A program made the position numbers and the translations under genes. Shown in pieces: positions 50,652 to 59,337 of a DNA stretch of 64,000 nucleotides (positions are counted from its first letter, which is position 1; each line of letters starts with the position of its first letter). The notes under the pieces were generated by a model. That model was not told the origin of the DNA, made no database searches, and saw only the letters and a list, made by a program, of their open reading frames with translations. Source of the DNA: Myxococcus stipitatus (GTDB taxonomy: Bacteria; Myxococcota; Myxococcia; Myxococcales; Myxococcaceae); contig NZ_CP147913.1 of NCBI RefSeq assembly GCF_037414475.1, forward strand, positions 1,302,001-1,366,000. Direction: 5' to 3'.

Positions 50652-51026
50652 ATGCAGGCGTTGAAGGGATTGCTGTTCGTGTTCGCCGTCGGCTTCGCGG
50701 CGGGGTGCGGGAGTCCATCCGCCGGGTTCATCGAGGACGCCGAGGAACCCACTTCCTCGGCACAGGAGCTCTCGGAGTGTACGGCATCCTGCGCGACGGG
50801 CTCGGTCAGCTGTCCGGCGGGGACGGCGAACTGCTCGGCGGCACAGGGCCAGGGGGTGACGTGTGATGGCACGTTCTACGCCTGCCCGACGTGCACCTCC
50901 ACCAGCCAGTGTGAGCAGAGAGACACCAAGATGTGCTCGGTCCCTGGTTACGAGCTCAAGTGCTGTTGGTCCAACGGCCAGGAGGGAGTCTGCAGGTGTG
51001 GTCTCGGGAGATGGGATTGCCTCTGA
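50652..51026 (+). CDS. Small Cys-rich lipoprotein (124 residues)
   Basis: A 124-residue lipoprotein with a clean signal (LKGLLFVFAVGFAAGC, Cys ~19). After an acidic/Ser spacer (FIEDAEEPTSSAQELSE) the rest holds about 14 Cys in short spacing, for example CTASCATGSVSCPAG, FYACPTCTSTSQC, and KCCWSNGQEGVCRCG. The even spacing suggests a compact disulfide-rich domain. GGAGG eight bases before ATG 50652 is a good ribosome site. No family recognised. It is one of four small Cys-rich exported proteins in the window. Confidence 0.78.
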   Translation: MQALKGLLFVFAVGFAAGCGSPSAGFIEDAEEPTSSAQELSECTASCATGSVSCPAGTANCSAAQGQGVTCDGTFYACPTCTSTSQCEQRDTKMCSVPGYELKCCWSNGQEGVCRCGLGRWDCL

Positions 51027-51210
51027 GTCTGCCTCGCTCAGCGCCGTCCTCCACCGCCCACTTCGAATAGGGGGACAGGGGCTGCCGCCAGCGGACCGAC
51101 GCAGTGCGGACCCGGTCGCCCGTCCGATGACGGAGGGGCACCACTGAGCGGCGGCGACGAAAAAACGCGGGCCGCCGTATCCTTCGGACCGCCTTCTGCG
51201 TTTTCGCGGC

Positions 51211-52104
51211 ATGAACTCGAATCTTGCCGCGCCCCTCCTCGCGGGAGTCCTGATGACTGTCTTCGCCACCGGTTGTGCCGCCTCGGCGGCCCAGACTCCC
51301 GCGGGGGCTATGTCCTCCCCTGGCGCCTATGCCCAGGTCCATGGGCTCAACATGTACTACGAGGCGCACGGTCCGACCGAAGGCCGGCCGCTGGTCCTCC
51401 TGCACGGCGGAGGGTCGACGATTCGCACCTCCTTCGGGAAGCTGCTCCCGCTGCTGGCCCGGAACCGGCGCGTCATCGGCGTCGAGCAGCAGGCCCATGG
51501 ACATACAGCCGACATCGACCGCCCGCTGTCCTTCGAGCAGATGGCGGACGACACGGCGGCCCTGCTCCAACAACTCCACATCCAGGACGCCGACATCCTC
51601 GGCTTCAGCAATGGCGGAGTCGTCGCCATGCAGGTGGCCATGCGGCACCCTCAGCTCGTCCACTCGCTCATCCTGGCGTCGACCCACACCACGCGGGACG
51701 GCTGCTACGCGTACATGTGGGAGGGATTCCCGCGCGCGACACTGGACGTCATGCCAGCGGTGCTTCGCGACAGCTACCTCCAGGCGGCCCCGAACCCGGA
51801 GGGACTCCAGTCCCTGTTCCGCAAGACGGTCACCATGATGATGGGCTTCAAGGACCTGGACGCGGCCGCGCTCCGCAAGGTCACCGTGCCCACGTTGATC
51901 ATGACCGCCGACGGAGACGTCATCCGGCCCGAGCACTCGGTCGAGATGATGCGCCTCTTCCCTCACGCGCAGCTCGCGATTTTTCCGGGCGCGGTGCACG
52001 GCTCGTACATGGGCGCGGCCGAGTCCGCGGGACACAAGCCCACAAGCCAGGTGCCCACGCTCACCGCGGTCATGATTGATGAGTTCCTGAACGAAAACAG
52101 GTAG
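51211..52104 (+). CDS. Alpha/beta hydrolase lipoprotein
   Basis: A 297-residue alpha/beta hydrolase with a lipoprotein signal (MTVFATGCAAS, lipobox FATGC). The nucleophile elbow is GFSNGG with S133; oxyanion segment LLHGGGSTIRTSF; acid Asp probably in ADGDVIRPEHS; His H263 in GAVHGSYMG. It belongs to the epoxide hydrolase/haloperoxidase-like group, but the substrate is not predictable. It stands between a Cys-rich lipoprotein gene and a strong terminator. Export to the periplasm or outer membrane is clear from the signal. Confidence 0.88.
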   Translation: MNSNLAAPLLAGVLMTVFATGCAASAAQTPAGAMSSPGAYAQVHGLNMYYEAHGPTEGRPLVLLHGGGSTIRTSFGKLLPLLARNRRVIGVEQQAHGHTADIDRPLSFEQMADDTAALLQQLHIQDADILGFSNGGVVAMQVAMRHPQLVHSLILASTHTTRDGCYAYMWEGFPRATLDVMPAVLRDSYLQAAPNPEGLQSLFRKTVTMMMGFKDLDAAALRKVTVPTLIMTADGDVIRPEHSVEMMRLFPHAQLAIFPGAVHGSYMGAAESAGHKPTSQVPTLTAVMIDEFLNENR

Positions 52105-52121
52105 CTGGAGCGAAGGCGCCT

Positions 52122-52154
52122 CGCGGGTCGATGCGAGGAATGAATCGACCCGCG
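52122..52154 (+). terminator. Hairpin terminator after the hydrolase gene
   Basis: CGCGGGTCGAT (52122-52132) and ATCGACCCGCG (52144-52154) are perfect 11-bp arms with an 11-base loop, 18 bases after the hydrolase stop. Confidence 0.65.
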
Positions 52155-52203
52155 CGGGCGTGCCCCACCTTCACGAACGCTCGCGCCAGATTAGGCTGGG
52201 GCC

Positions 52204-52713
52204 ATGCTTCCTCCCCATGAGTACGCCCGTGCCGCGCTGAGCGCGGAGCTGCATGTGCAGGTCGCGGTGGACCGGGTCGAGCTTCCCCTCACCACGCCAG
52301 GCGACGCCGTGGTGACAGGCCGCATCGTCCAGCTGTTCCGAGGCGCCCCCTCGCTGCTCAGCCACCCGGTCTCCTTCACGGTCGATGTCTGCCGGGATGA
52401 CGATGACGTCGAACCCGGCGGGGTCTTCTGGACGGACCCCGAGAAGTTGGAGCGGGCCGCCGTGGTCGAGGTCTTCCTCAACTCCCGCGAGGGTGAGTTC
52501 CGGAACGCCTCGTATGAAGTGAGCCTGCTCGATGCGCCGACGGACAGCCCTACGATGGCGTACACCGAGGAGATGGCCGTGAACCCCTACCCCGGCCCGA
52601 CAGCGGAGACCTACGACCCCGACCGGTATCAGCGCCGCATGAGGGCCTACGCCATCGCGAGCATCGTCGGCCTCGTGGTGCTCTGCTGGGCGCTGGTGCG
52701 GTGGTCGTCGTAA
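52204..52713 (+). CDS. Uncharacterised protein with C-terminal membrane anchor
   Basis: A 169-residue protein with no recognised family. The first ~135 residues are a soluble, acidic domain rich in short strands (LSAELHVQVAVDRVELPLTT, VSFTVDVCRDDDDVEPGG). A Pro/Tyr-rich linker (MAVNPYPGPTAETYDPDRYQ) leads to a C-terminal transmembrane helix (AIASIVGLVVLCWALVRW). It is therefore a tail-anchored protein with its domain in the cytoplasm, or less likely exported without a signal. The gene is isolated, following a terminator. Function unknown. Confidence 0.7.
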   Translation: MLPPHEYARAALSAELHVQVAVDRVELPLTTPGDAVVTGRIVQLFRGAPSLLSHPVSFTVDVCRDDDDVEPGGVFWTDPEKLERAAVVEVFLNSREGEFRNASYEVSLLDAPTDSPTMAYTEEMAVNPYPGPTAETYDPDRYQRRMRAYAIASIVGLVVLCWALVRWSS

Positions 52714-52850
52714 CCGGTTCCACCCCGAGGCTACCTCATCACCAAGCAGGGCTTGAGTGTCTGTGAAGACGCTCTCGGTTTTCTGGTGGAAGCCCGGCGT
52801 ATATCCCTGGCGGCGTGGGCCCCTCGAGCGGGCCCGAGAGGAGCCACGCC

Positions 52851-53546
52851 ATGGAAGCGCTGACCGCCGTGAAGGTGCTGTTGATTGTCACCAGCCACTC
52901 ACAGTTTGGAGACACCGGAGAGAAGACCGGCTTCTGGTTGGAGGAGCTCGCCGCGCCCTACGAGCAGTTCGTCCAGGCGGGAGCGCAGGTGGACATCGCC
53001 TCGCCCCAGGGAGGCACCGCGCCCGTGGACCCTCGCAGCGAGAAGGAGTCCTCCGCGGCCACGAAGGCCTTCCTGTCCGATGCCCAGGCGAAGCGGAAGC
53101 TCGCCCATACGCTCGTGCTCGGACAGGTGAAGGACACCTACGATGCATACTTCGTCGTGGGAGGTCACGGGGTGATGTGGGACCTGGCGACGCATGCGCC
53201 CACGCATCAGCTCCTCACCTCCGGATACGCGCGAGGCGCGGTGGTGGCGGCGGTCTGCCACGGACCCGCGGCGCTCGTGGGCGTGAAGGGGCCGGATGGA
53301 AAGCCCCTGGTGAACGGCAAGCGCGTGGCGGCCTTCAGCAACGCGGAGGAGAAGGCGGCGAAGTTCGACGCCATCGTCCCGTTCGCGCTGGAGACGCGCC
53401 TGCGCGAGCTGGGCGCCCGCTACGAGTCCGGCCCCTTGTGGGGCAGCTTCACCGTGCGCGACGGGCGCCTCGTCACCGGGCAGAACCCGGCCTCCTCCGC
53501 CGACACCGCGCGCGAGGTGCTCCGCGTGCTCCGCGAGAAGAAGTAG
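52851..53546 (+). CDS. DJ-1/PfpI family protein (Hsp31/glyoxalase-like)
   Basis: A 231-residue DJ-1 superfamily protein. The nucleophile C136 sits in AAVCHGPAALVG; the acidic partner segment is in EKTGFWLEELAAPYEQF near the N-terminus, and VVGGHGVMWDL precedes the nucleophile. The length and these motifs match the class I glutamine amidotransferase-like group that includes Hsp31-type glyoxalase/chaperones. They detoxify methylglyoxal or repair glycated groups. A GAGGAG ribosome site precedes ATG 52851. It converges on a propeller lipoprotein gene with an 11-base gap. The assignment between glyoxalase and chaperone is open. Confidence 0.9.
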   Translation: MEALTAVKVLLIVTSHSQFGDTGEKTGFWLEELAAPYEQFVQAGAQVDIASPQGGTAPVDPRSEKESSAATKAFLSDAQAKRKLAHTLVLGQVKDTYDAYFVVGGHGVMWDLATHAPTHQLLTSGYARGAVVAAVCHGPAALVGVKGPDGKPLVNGKRVAAFSNAEEKAAKFDAIVPFALETRLRELGARYESGPLWGSFTVRDGRLVTGQNPASSADTAREVLRVLREKK

Positions 53547-53557
53547 CCCCCGGGCGG

Positions 53558-54982
53558 CTACCGCGCTTCGCGCAGCCCCGGTGGACAGGAGAAGGAGGCC
53601 GGCACGGACCACAGCTGCTCCAGTCCGGTCTCGTCGGTGGCGGGGAAGAACACACGTCCCCCCGCGCGAACGAAGGGGTCCGGCCCGAGCCCTTGCACCA
53701 CCGGGACGGCGACACTCGCCAACTGGCCGGTGGTGGCGGCAGTGCCTCGGGTGAACCAGGGGTAGAGCGGCTCATTCCTGCGCGAGCCGAGGAAGAGGAC
53801 GGTCCCCGTGCCGGTGGCGAACACGGGGGAGTAGGAGGTGTCATCGCGTTGCAGCGAGCGGAAGAGCTCGCGGGTGCCCCAGGCCGTTCCATTCGTCATC
53901 CACAGCCGCACGTCGACCGGCCTGGGCCCGTCCCCTTCGACCGCCACCGCGAAGTAGAGGGTCTCCCCGGAGAACACCGCTCGCTGGACCCAGAGGAGCT
54001 GCTGCGTGTTGTCGTGAGGCAGCGTGGTCACCAGCGTCCGTCCCCCGCCACTCAACAGGAGGCTGTAGAGCCGCGACTCCTGGACCACGTAGACCTTCGA
54101 GCCCAGTCCCCCGAGGAGCCGGACCTCCTCCCCGAACGTGTCCAGCCGGAGTGTTCCCCCCGCCGTGCCATCCGTCCTCCACACCTCCTGATTCGAGCCA
54201 TCCTGCAGGATGAACACGCCCAGGTCCCCTGCCTGGCCCACCTGCGCGATGTGCACCTCCCCTGAGTCCAGCTTCTTGAAGGCCCCCGTCCCCATGCGCG
54301 AACCGTCGGTGCGCCAGAGGGTCGTGACCCCACCTTGGACCCTGAAGAAGAGCAGGACGTCGCCCACCCGCAAGGTCGCGTTGAAGTCGAGGTCGAGGAC
54401 ACCGGTGAGGTCCGACAGCAGCATCGTGCCCGCGCGCGTCCCATCCGAACTCCATACCTCCGTGGTCCTCGATGGCGTCCGGTGAAAGAAGACCACCCGG
54501 TTGCCATGGAGGGCGGTGACGGCGCGCAGCGCGGGGCCCGAGATGTCTGGCGTGAAGGCCCTGATGAACCGGGTTCCCCGCGCGCTGCCATCGCTCGCCC
54601 AAAGCTCCACCATGCCCGAGACCCGGTCGAAGAGCTGGAAGAAGAGCTGGGAGCCCACCGCCACCGGAGTGCCCGTCGCGTAGACCCCATCTGGAAACAC
54701 ACGCACGGGGACTGTGCCGGCCTCCGTGCCATCACTGCGCCACAGCACGGCGCCGCCGGGCCCCACGGGGGTGACAGTGAAGAAGAGCGTCCCCTGGACG
54801 TCGGTGAGGCCCTCCACGCGCCCCAGGGGAGCCAGGCCCGGGAGATTGACGATTCGGGTCCTCGACGCCACGCCAGGCGGACAGGCTTGTGCGTTCACCT
54901 CCTGGGACGTCTCGTCTGGAAAGCCGCCACAGCCCGCCGCCAGCACCCATGAAACCCAGGCGCCCCAACTCCTCACTCGCAT
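53558..54982 (-). CDS. ELWxxDGT-repeat beta-propeller lipoprotein
   Basis: A 474-residue lipoprotein (signal with lipobox LAAGC). At least six ELWxxDGT-type repeats are visible: VLWRSDGTEAGT, ELWASDGSARGT, EVWSSDGTRAGT, TLWRTDGSRMGT, EVWRTDGTAGGT, and RLWMTNGTAWGT, each followed by a short hydrophobic strand. These repeats form a beta-propeller and are common in myxobacterial surface proteins. There is no catalytic signature. ATG 54982 is chosen for the signal peptide. The gene lies downstream of a TonB_C/TPR-like lipoprotein gene on the same strand. Confidence 0.85.
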   Translation of the reverse strand: MRVRSWGAWVSWVLAAGCGGFPDETSQEVNAQACPPGVASRTRIVNLPGLAPLGRVEGLTDVQGTLFFTVTPVGPGGAVLWRSDGTEAGTVPVRVFPDGVYATGTPVAVGSQLFFQLFDRVSGMVELWASDGSARGTRFIRAFTPDISGPALRAVTALHGNRVVFFHRTPSRTTEVWSSDGTRAGTMLLSDLTGVLDLDFNATLRVGDVLLFFRVQGGVTTLWRTDGSRMGTGAFKKLDSGEVHIAQVGQAGDLGVFILQDGSNQEVWRTDGTAGGTLRLDTFGEEVRLLGGLGSKVYVVQESRLYSLLLSGGGRTLVTTLPHDNTQQLLWVQRAVFSGETLYFAVAVEGDGPRPVDVRLWMTNGTAWGTRELFRSLQRDDTSYSPVFATGTGTVLFLGSRRNEPLYPWFTRGTAATTGQLASVAVPVVQGLGPDPFVRAGGRVFFPATDETGLEQLWSVPASFSCPPGLREAR

Positions 54983-55090
54983 GTCCGCTCCCCCGGCTCG
55001 GGAGGAAGGTAGGGGGCAAGGAATTGTCACTCAAGCAGTCCCCAGAGGGAGGTGGGAGTGTTTCAGCGCTCCGCCCCCACTTCCGGGGTG

Positions 55091-56197
55091 TCAGGTCCCC
55101 GGAACAGACCCATCCCGGACAGGCGAGGAGCCCGCCGCGCACTGCCGCTGGTAGTCAGCCAGTGTGCGCGAGAAGCGCTCCCGCTCCTCGCGAGGCCACG
55201 CCTCGGGAAGCTTCGTGAGGGCCTGCTGCTGCTCCTGGATGGCTTCCTGGCAGCGGTTCTGGTGGAACGCCACCCGGGCCGAGGTCTCCAGCGCATAGGA
55301 GTTGTCAGGGGCCTTGCGGCGTCCCAGGAGCGCGAGCGGCGCTGCTTCCTCATAGCGCCCGGCATCGGCATACAGCCAGGCCAGCTCAGTCGCGCTCCAC
55401 CAGTACTTCGGCGCGAGAAAGTTCACCTCGCGCAATGCCTGTTCGTAGCCAGGGTCCTTGGGGTTGTCCCTGGCCAGCACACGCGCCACGTGCAGCCACG
55501 CGCGGTGACTCCTGGGAAACGTCTTGGCCCGAATCCACCCCCAGGCCAGCTCCTCCTGCGGCGTGAGGTTCATGGTCGCGGGATGGGTGCTGACCTGCAT
55601 GCCATATCGAATCTCGATGGGATGCCCCGCCAGGGTCGCCGGATGGAACCGCATGCTCGCCAGCGACCTCACCACGATTCCAGTGAGCGCCGGGCTCGCG
55701 GATTCCACGACCTTGATGTCCCGAGGGCGGCCATCCGTTCCAAGGGTGCTATCCGCGATGACGATGGCCACGGTCCGCTTCTCATTGACCTCATCGGGAA
55801 ACGTGGCAGGCACCATCGCATAGCGGATGGGAGGACTGAACTTCTCGCGCAGATAGTCACACGCCTCGGTCAGCCCCCCCGGGTCACACGCGGCCGTGAG
55901 GTCCCCATGGGCTTGCGCGACCTGCTCCTGGGTCGCCTCCCCCGCCAGGACCCGCACGGCCTCGGCAAAGACAGCAGGGGCCTCCTCGGGCGTCACGACA
56001 CTGACGGGCTCATCGTCGCGAACCGAGGTGGGCTCGCCGCTATAGACCTGCGGCGCGTCGGGCCTACCGCTCCGGTGATGCGACAGCGCATAGGACAGGT
56101 GTCCATGATGGGCCGGAAGGGTCGGAACCCAGGCGGCGTATCGGCACGCGGAAAGCCCAAGAAACAGGGTACACAGGAGGACTGGAGAAGGTCGCAT
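55091..56197 (-). CDS. Lipoprotein with TonB_C-like and TPR-like parts
   Basis: A 368-residue lipoprotein (LLCTLFLGLSAC, lipobox). Residues ~145-225 (TVAIVIADSTLGTDGRPRDI, then VVESASPALTGIVVRSLASM and IEIRYGMQV) resemble the C-terminal TonB domain (VxxDGxVxxxxVxxSSG, FxPA pattern). The C-terminal half is helical with TPR-like turns (AWLYADAGRYEEAAPLALLG). It may connect inner and outer membrane parts, but TonB-like domains also occur in other myxobacterial lipoproteins. ATG 56197 gives a clean signal; the longer frame is rejected. Function unknown. Confidence 0.72.
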   Translation of the reverse strand: MRPSPVLLCTLFLGLSACRYAAWVPTLPAHHGHLSYALSHHRSGRPDAPQVYSGEPTSVRDDEPVSVVTPEEAPAVFAEAVRVLAGEATQEQVAQAHGDLTAACDPGGLTEACDYLREKFSPPIRYAMVPATFPDEVNEKRTVAIVIADSTLGTDGRPRDIKVVESASPALTGIVVRSLASMRFHPATLAGHPIEIRYGMQVSTHPATMNLTPQEELAWGWIRAKTFPRSHRAWLHVARVLARDNPKDPGYEQALREVNFLAPKYWWSATELAWLYADAGRYEEAAPLALLGRRKAPDNSYALETSARVAFHQNRCQEAIQEQQQALTKLPEAWPREERERFSRTLADYQRQCAAGSSPVRDGSVPGT

Positions 56198-56399
56198 CGC
56201 GTGCCACCCTAACGCGTCCCCGTCCGCGCTTGAAGCGAGGCCCAAGACCTGGCTTCGTCCTCGTCCCTCTCTCAATGACAAGCGGTCTCGGCCTGGGCGA
56301 TGCGCACCGCGGATGGGAAAACAGACTTCCCATCACCACACTCAGACAGCGACAATGGCAATCGCCGCTCAGTCCAACCCGCCGTAGGAGGTATTCCGC

Positions 56400-56648
56400 G
56401 TGCGCCTTCGCATGTTCGTGGTTGCATGTGTGTCCATCATCGGTATTGCGTGTGGTGGACCCGCGTCATCAGAAGACCTTGAGGGCTCCAATTCATCTCA
56501 GTCAAACACCTCCGAACTCGCTGGAATTTGTGAGACGCTTCAGGGGACGGCGTGTACGCCGGGGCGCAACACCCTTTGCACCTATCAAGCTGGCGGCACG
56601 GGCGTCTGTGTCTGCCCGGCGGCTCCCAACAATACGTGGGAGTGCTAG
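56400..56648 (+). CDS. Small Cys-rich lipoprotein (82 residues)
   Basis: An 82-residue lipoprotein: MRLRMFVVACVSIIGIACGG has a short signal with lipobox IGIAC. A Ser/Asn/Glu spacer (EDLEGSNSSQSNTSELAG) is followed by six Cys in the last ~40 residues (ICETLQGTACTPGRNTLC, VCVCP, EC at the end). GTG 56400 is favoured because AGGAGG lies seven to eight bases upstream; ATG 56412 would leave a very short signal. No family recognised. Likely disulfide-bonded and surface-attached. Confidence 0.75.
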   Translation: MRLRMFVVACVSIIGIACGGPASSEDLEGSNSSQSNTSELAGICETLQGTACTPGRNTLCTYQAGGTGVCVCPAAPNNTWEC

Positions 56649-56764
56649 CGACGGTGTCCCGGAGGCGGCCCCCCCAGGCACTGTCACCTGACATGACTTG
56701 ACCCCGGGCCACCACTCCCTCGCATGGGTCCCCGAGGAGGCCGCTGAGAAGCGGCGGGCCTGAC

Positions 56765-56800
56765 GGTTGCCCGGCCCCCTTCAAGAAGGGCCGGGCAACC
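56765..56800 (+). terminator. Strong hairpin terminator
   Basis: GGTTGCCCGGCCC (56765-56777) and GGGCCGGGCAACC (56788-56800) are perfect 13-bp arms with a 10-base loop. It lies between the small lipoprotein and the CocE-type hydrolase genes. Confidence 0.7.
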
Positions 56801-56873
56801 CAGGCCACTGGTCGTTCACCCGCGAAAACAAGGGGACGACGCAGCCCGGAGTCCGGAGCCAGGAGTAAGGTCC

Positions 56874-59177
56874 ATGGCACTTCGCCGAGGCCGCATGCGC
56901 CGCCTGCTCTATCTCTCCCTCTTCCTCTCCACTCTCGCCCACGCCCAGCCGCGCGACTTCGCCGCGCCCGCCTCCACCACCGCCGAGGAGCTGGACCGCG
57001 CCATCCCCACGCTCGCGCGCGAAGTGCTGGCCGTGTACCCGGAGCAGGACACCGACACGCGGCTGGGCCACCTGTTCCGGCTCCAGCTCGTGACAGGAGA
57101 CTTCAGCGGCGCGCTCACCTCCCTCCGCGCCCTGCGGCCCCTGCGCGAGGCCCATTCGCCCGTGAAGGGCACCACCTTTCTCCAGTACGAGGTCCACGCG
57201 AAGGCCCGGCTCGCGCAGGCCGCACACGGGACACCCTACGCGGAGGCCTTGCGCGCGGCGTTCCAGGAGTCCTTCGGCGCCCTCGATGACCTGACGGCCC
57301 TCCAAGCCGCGGGCATGTTCCGCTACGACCTGGAACGAGCACGCGTGGACCTGGAGACCGCCGCCGAGGACGCGCGGAAGTCCGGCCGAATCCCCCTCCC
57401 CCAGGCCCTGGAGCTGGTGCGCCGCTACCAGGCACACCGCGCCTATCAAGCCCTGCTCCCGGAATCGGATGCGCTGTGGGCCGAGGACGAGCACCGCCGC
57501 TACGTCATCGAACAGGACGTGCTGGTGCCCACACCCGACGGCGCCTCCGTGTCCGTCATCGTGGTGCGCCCGCGCAAGGCCACCGGCCGCCTGCCCACCG
57601 CGATGAGCTTCACCATCTACGCCAACGCGTTCAACCGGACCGAGGCCATGCGCTCGGCGGCCCACGGCTACGCGGGGGTGACGGCGAACGCTCGTGGCAA
57701 GCGCAACAGCCCCCAGGCGCCCGTGCCGTTCGAGCACGACGGAGACGACGCCATCGCCGTCATCGACTGGGTGAGCCGCCAGCCGTGGAGCGATGGACAG
57801 GTCGGCATGTTCGGCGGCAGCTACGAGGGCTTCACCCAGTGGTCCGCGGCGAAGCGCGGACACCCGGCGCTCAAGACCCTCATGCCGTCGGTCCCCGTCG
57901 CCCCGGGCATCGACGTACCCATGCAGGGCAACGTCTTCCAGAACTTCTTCTACAAGTGGCCCCGCTACGTCACGCTCGACAAGGGACTGGCGGACGCGGA
58001 CTACTTCGATGGCGCGCGCTGGGATGCACTCGACGAGCGCTGGTTCACGAGCGGAGAGCCCTACCGCGCCCTGGAGCGGCTGGACGGCCGCCCCAATCCC
58101 TTCTTCCAGCGCTGGCTGAAGCACCCGACCTACGACGCGTACTGGCGGAAGATGATTCCCTACCGCGAGGAGTTCGCACGCGTCCGCATCCCCGTCCTCA
58201 CCACCACGGGCTACTACGACGGCTGCTCCTTGAGCGCGATGTACTACCTCACCGAGCACCTGAAGTACGCGAAGGACGCCAACCACACCTTCGTCATCGG
58301 GCCGTATGACCACATCGGCGCGCAGCACGCCTCCAGCGATGAACTGCGCGGCTATCGCATCGACCCCGTGGCCCGGCTCGACGTGGAGGCCCTGCGCTAC
58401 CAGTGGCTGGACCATGTCCTCCGCGGTGGCCCCCGCCCCGCGCTGCTCAAGGACCGAATCAACTATCAGGTCATGGGGGCGAACACGTGGAAGCACGCCC
58501 GGGACTTGAACGGCGTGAGCAACGACACGCTCACGCTGTACCTGACTCCCGCACCTACGGGAGACGCCCACGCATTGACCACCCAGCCTCCCGCCCCCGG
58601 CACGGTCCTGCGCCAGCGCGTGGACCTCAAGGACCGCTCGGCGGGACGACACTACGAGCCCGAGAACATCCTCGGCACCACGGTGGACACACGCAACGGC
58701 TTCGCCTTCACCAACGAGCCGCTCACCGAGCCCCTGGAGTTGAACGGCCTGTTCTCCGGGCGGCTCGACTTCATCACCAACAAGAAGGACTTCGACTTCA
58801 GCGTGGTGCTCTACGAGCGCACGGCGAAGGGGGAATACTTCTACCTGTCCTATCTGCTGGCCCGGGCCAGCCACGTGGGAGACCGCACCCGGCGGCGGCT
58901 GCTCACACCCGGCAAGCGCCAGAGCCTGGCGTTCCAGAGTGGCAGGATGACCAGCCGGCGGCTCGAGACAGGCAGCCAGCTCGTGGTCGTCCTGGGCATC
59001 AACAAGCACGCCCAATCCCAGCTCAACCACGGCACCGGCAAGGACGTCAGCGATGAGTCCCTCACCGACGCGAAAGTCCCCCTCGATATCTCCTGGCTCG
59101 GCGGCAGCCGGGTGGACCTCCCCGTGTGGAAAAAGCCGCTGCCAGCAGCCTCCTCGGTCTCCGTCCCAGCGAAGTGA
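56874..59177 (+). CDS. CocE/NonD family (S15-type) serine hydrolase, exported
   Basis: A 767-residue exported hydrolase; signal peptide LYLSLFLSTLAHAQ. Residues 30-190 are a helical N-terminal part. Then the alpha/beta hydrolase core of the X-Pro dipeptidyl-peptidase/CocE family: RYVIEQDVLVPTPDGASVSV, nucleophile S316 in GMFGGSYEGFTQW, Asp probably in TGYYDGCSLSAM, His in VIGPYDHIGAQH. The C-terminal ~180 residues are the usual jelly-roll domain (PLELNGLFSGRLDFITNKKD). AGGAG lies eight bases before ATG 56874. Substrates range from acyl-proline peptides to esters and beta-lactams; none can be chosen here. Confidence 0.92.
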   Translation: MALRRGRMRRLLYLSLFLSTLAHAQPRDFAAPASTTAEELDRAIPTLAREVLAVYPEQDTDTRLGHLFRLQLVTGDFSGALTSLRALRPLREAHSPVKGTTFLQYEVHAKARLAQAAHGTPYAEALRAAFQESFGALDDLTALQAAGMFRYDLERARVDLETAAEDARKSGRIPLPQALELVRRYQAHRAYQALLPESDALWAEDEHRRYVIEQDVLVPTPDGASVSVIVVRPRKATGRLPTAMSFTIYANAFNRTEAMRSAAHGYAGVTANARGKRNSPQAPVPFEHDGDDAIAVIDWVSRQPWSDGQVGMFGGSYEGFTQWSAAKRGHPALKTLMPSVPVAPGIDVPMQGNVFQNFFYKWPRYVTLDKGLADADYFDGARWDALDERWFTSGEPYRALERLDGRPNPFFQRWLKHPTYDAYWRKMIPYREEFARVRIPVLTTTGYYDGCSLSAMYYLTEHLKYAKDANHTFVIGPYDHIGAQHASSDELRGYRIDPVARLDVEALRYQWLDHVLRGGPRPALLKDRINYQVMGANTWKHARDLNGVSNDTLTLYLTPAPTGDAHALTTQPPAPGTVLRQRVDLKDRSAGRHYEPENILGTTVDTRNGFAFTNEPLTEPLELNGLFSGRLDFITNKKDFDFSVVLYERTAKGEYFYLSYLLARASHVGDRTRRRLLTPGKRQSLAFQSGRMTSRRLETGSQLVVVLGINKHAQSQLNHGTGKDVSDESLTDAKVPLDISWLGGSRVDLPVWKKPLPAASSVSVPAK

Positions 59178-59337
59178 GGGCGGTCCAACGTTGACAACCT
59201 CGGTGTGGCACCCGGGCTTACACCGCACCAAATCGCCGTGGCGATGGCGCGAGCGTCGAGTTCGCTTGCCGTGTCCAAGGTGATTGGGTCTGCTCGCCGC
59301 CGCTCGGAATCACTCCATCCACGAGAGAGTCAGTCCT

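Noticed and set aside
56781..59231. Very long antisense open frames, e.g. 816 codons here, 899 codons at 29695-32394 and 700 codons at 24092-26194
   Set aside because: They mirror strongly supported genes on the other strand, lack starts with ribosome sites, domains or signals, and are expected in very GC-rich coding DNA.
59178..59337. TTGACA-like -35 sequence before the methyltransferase gene
   Set aside because: No matching -10 at a proper distance, so it is not listed as a promoter.
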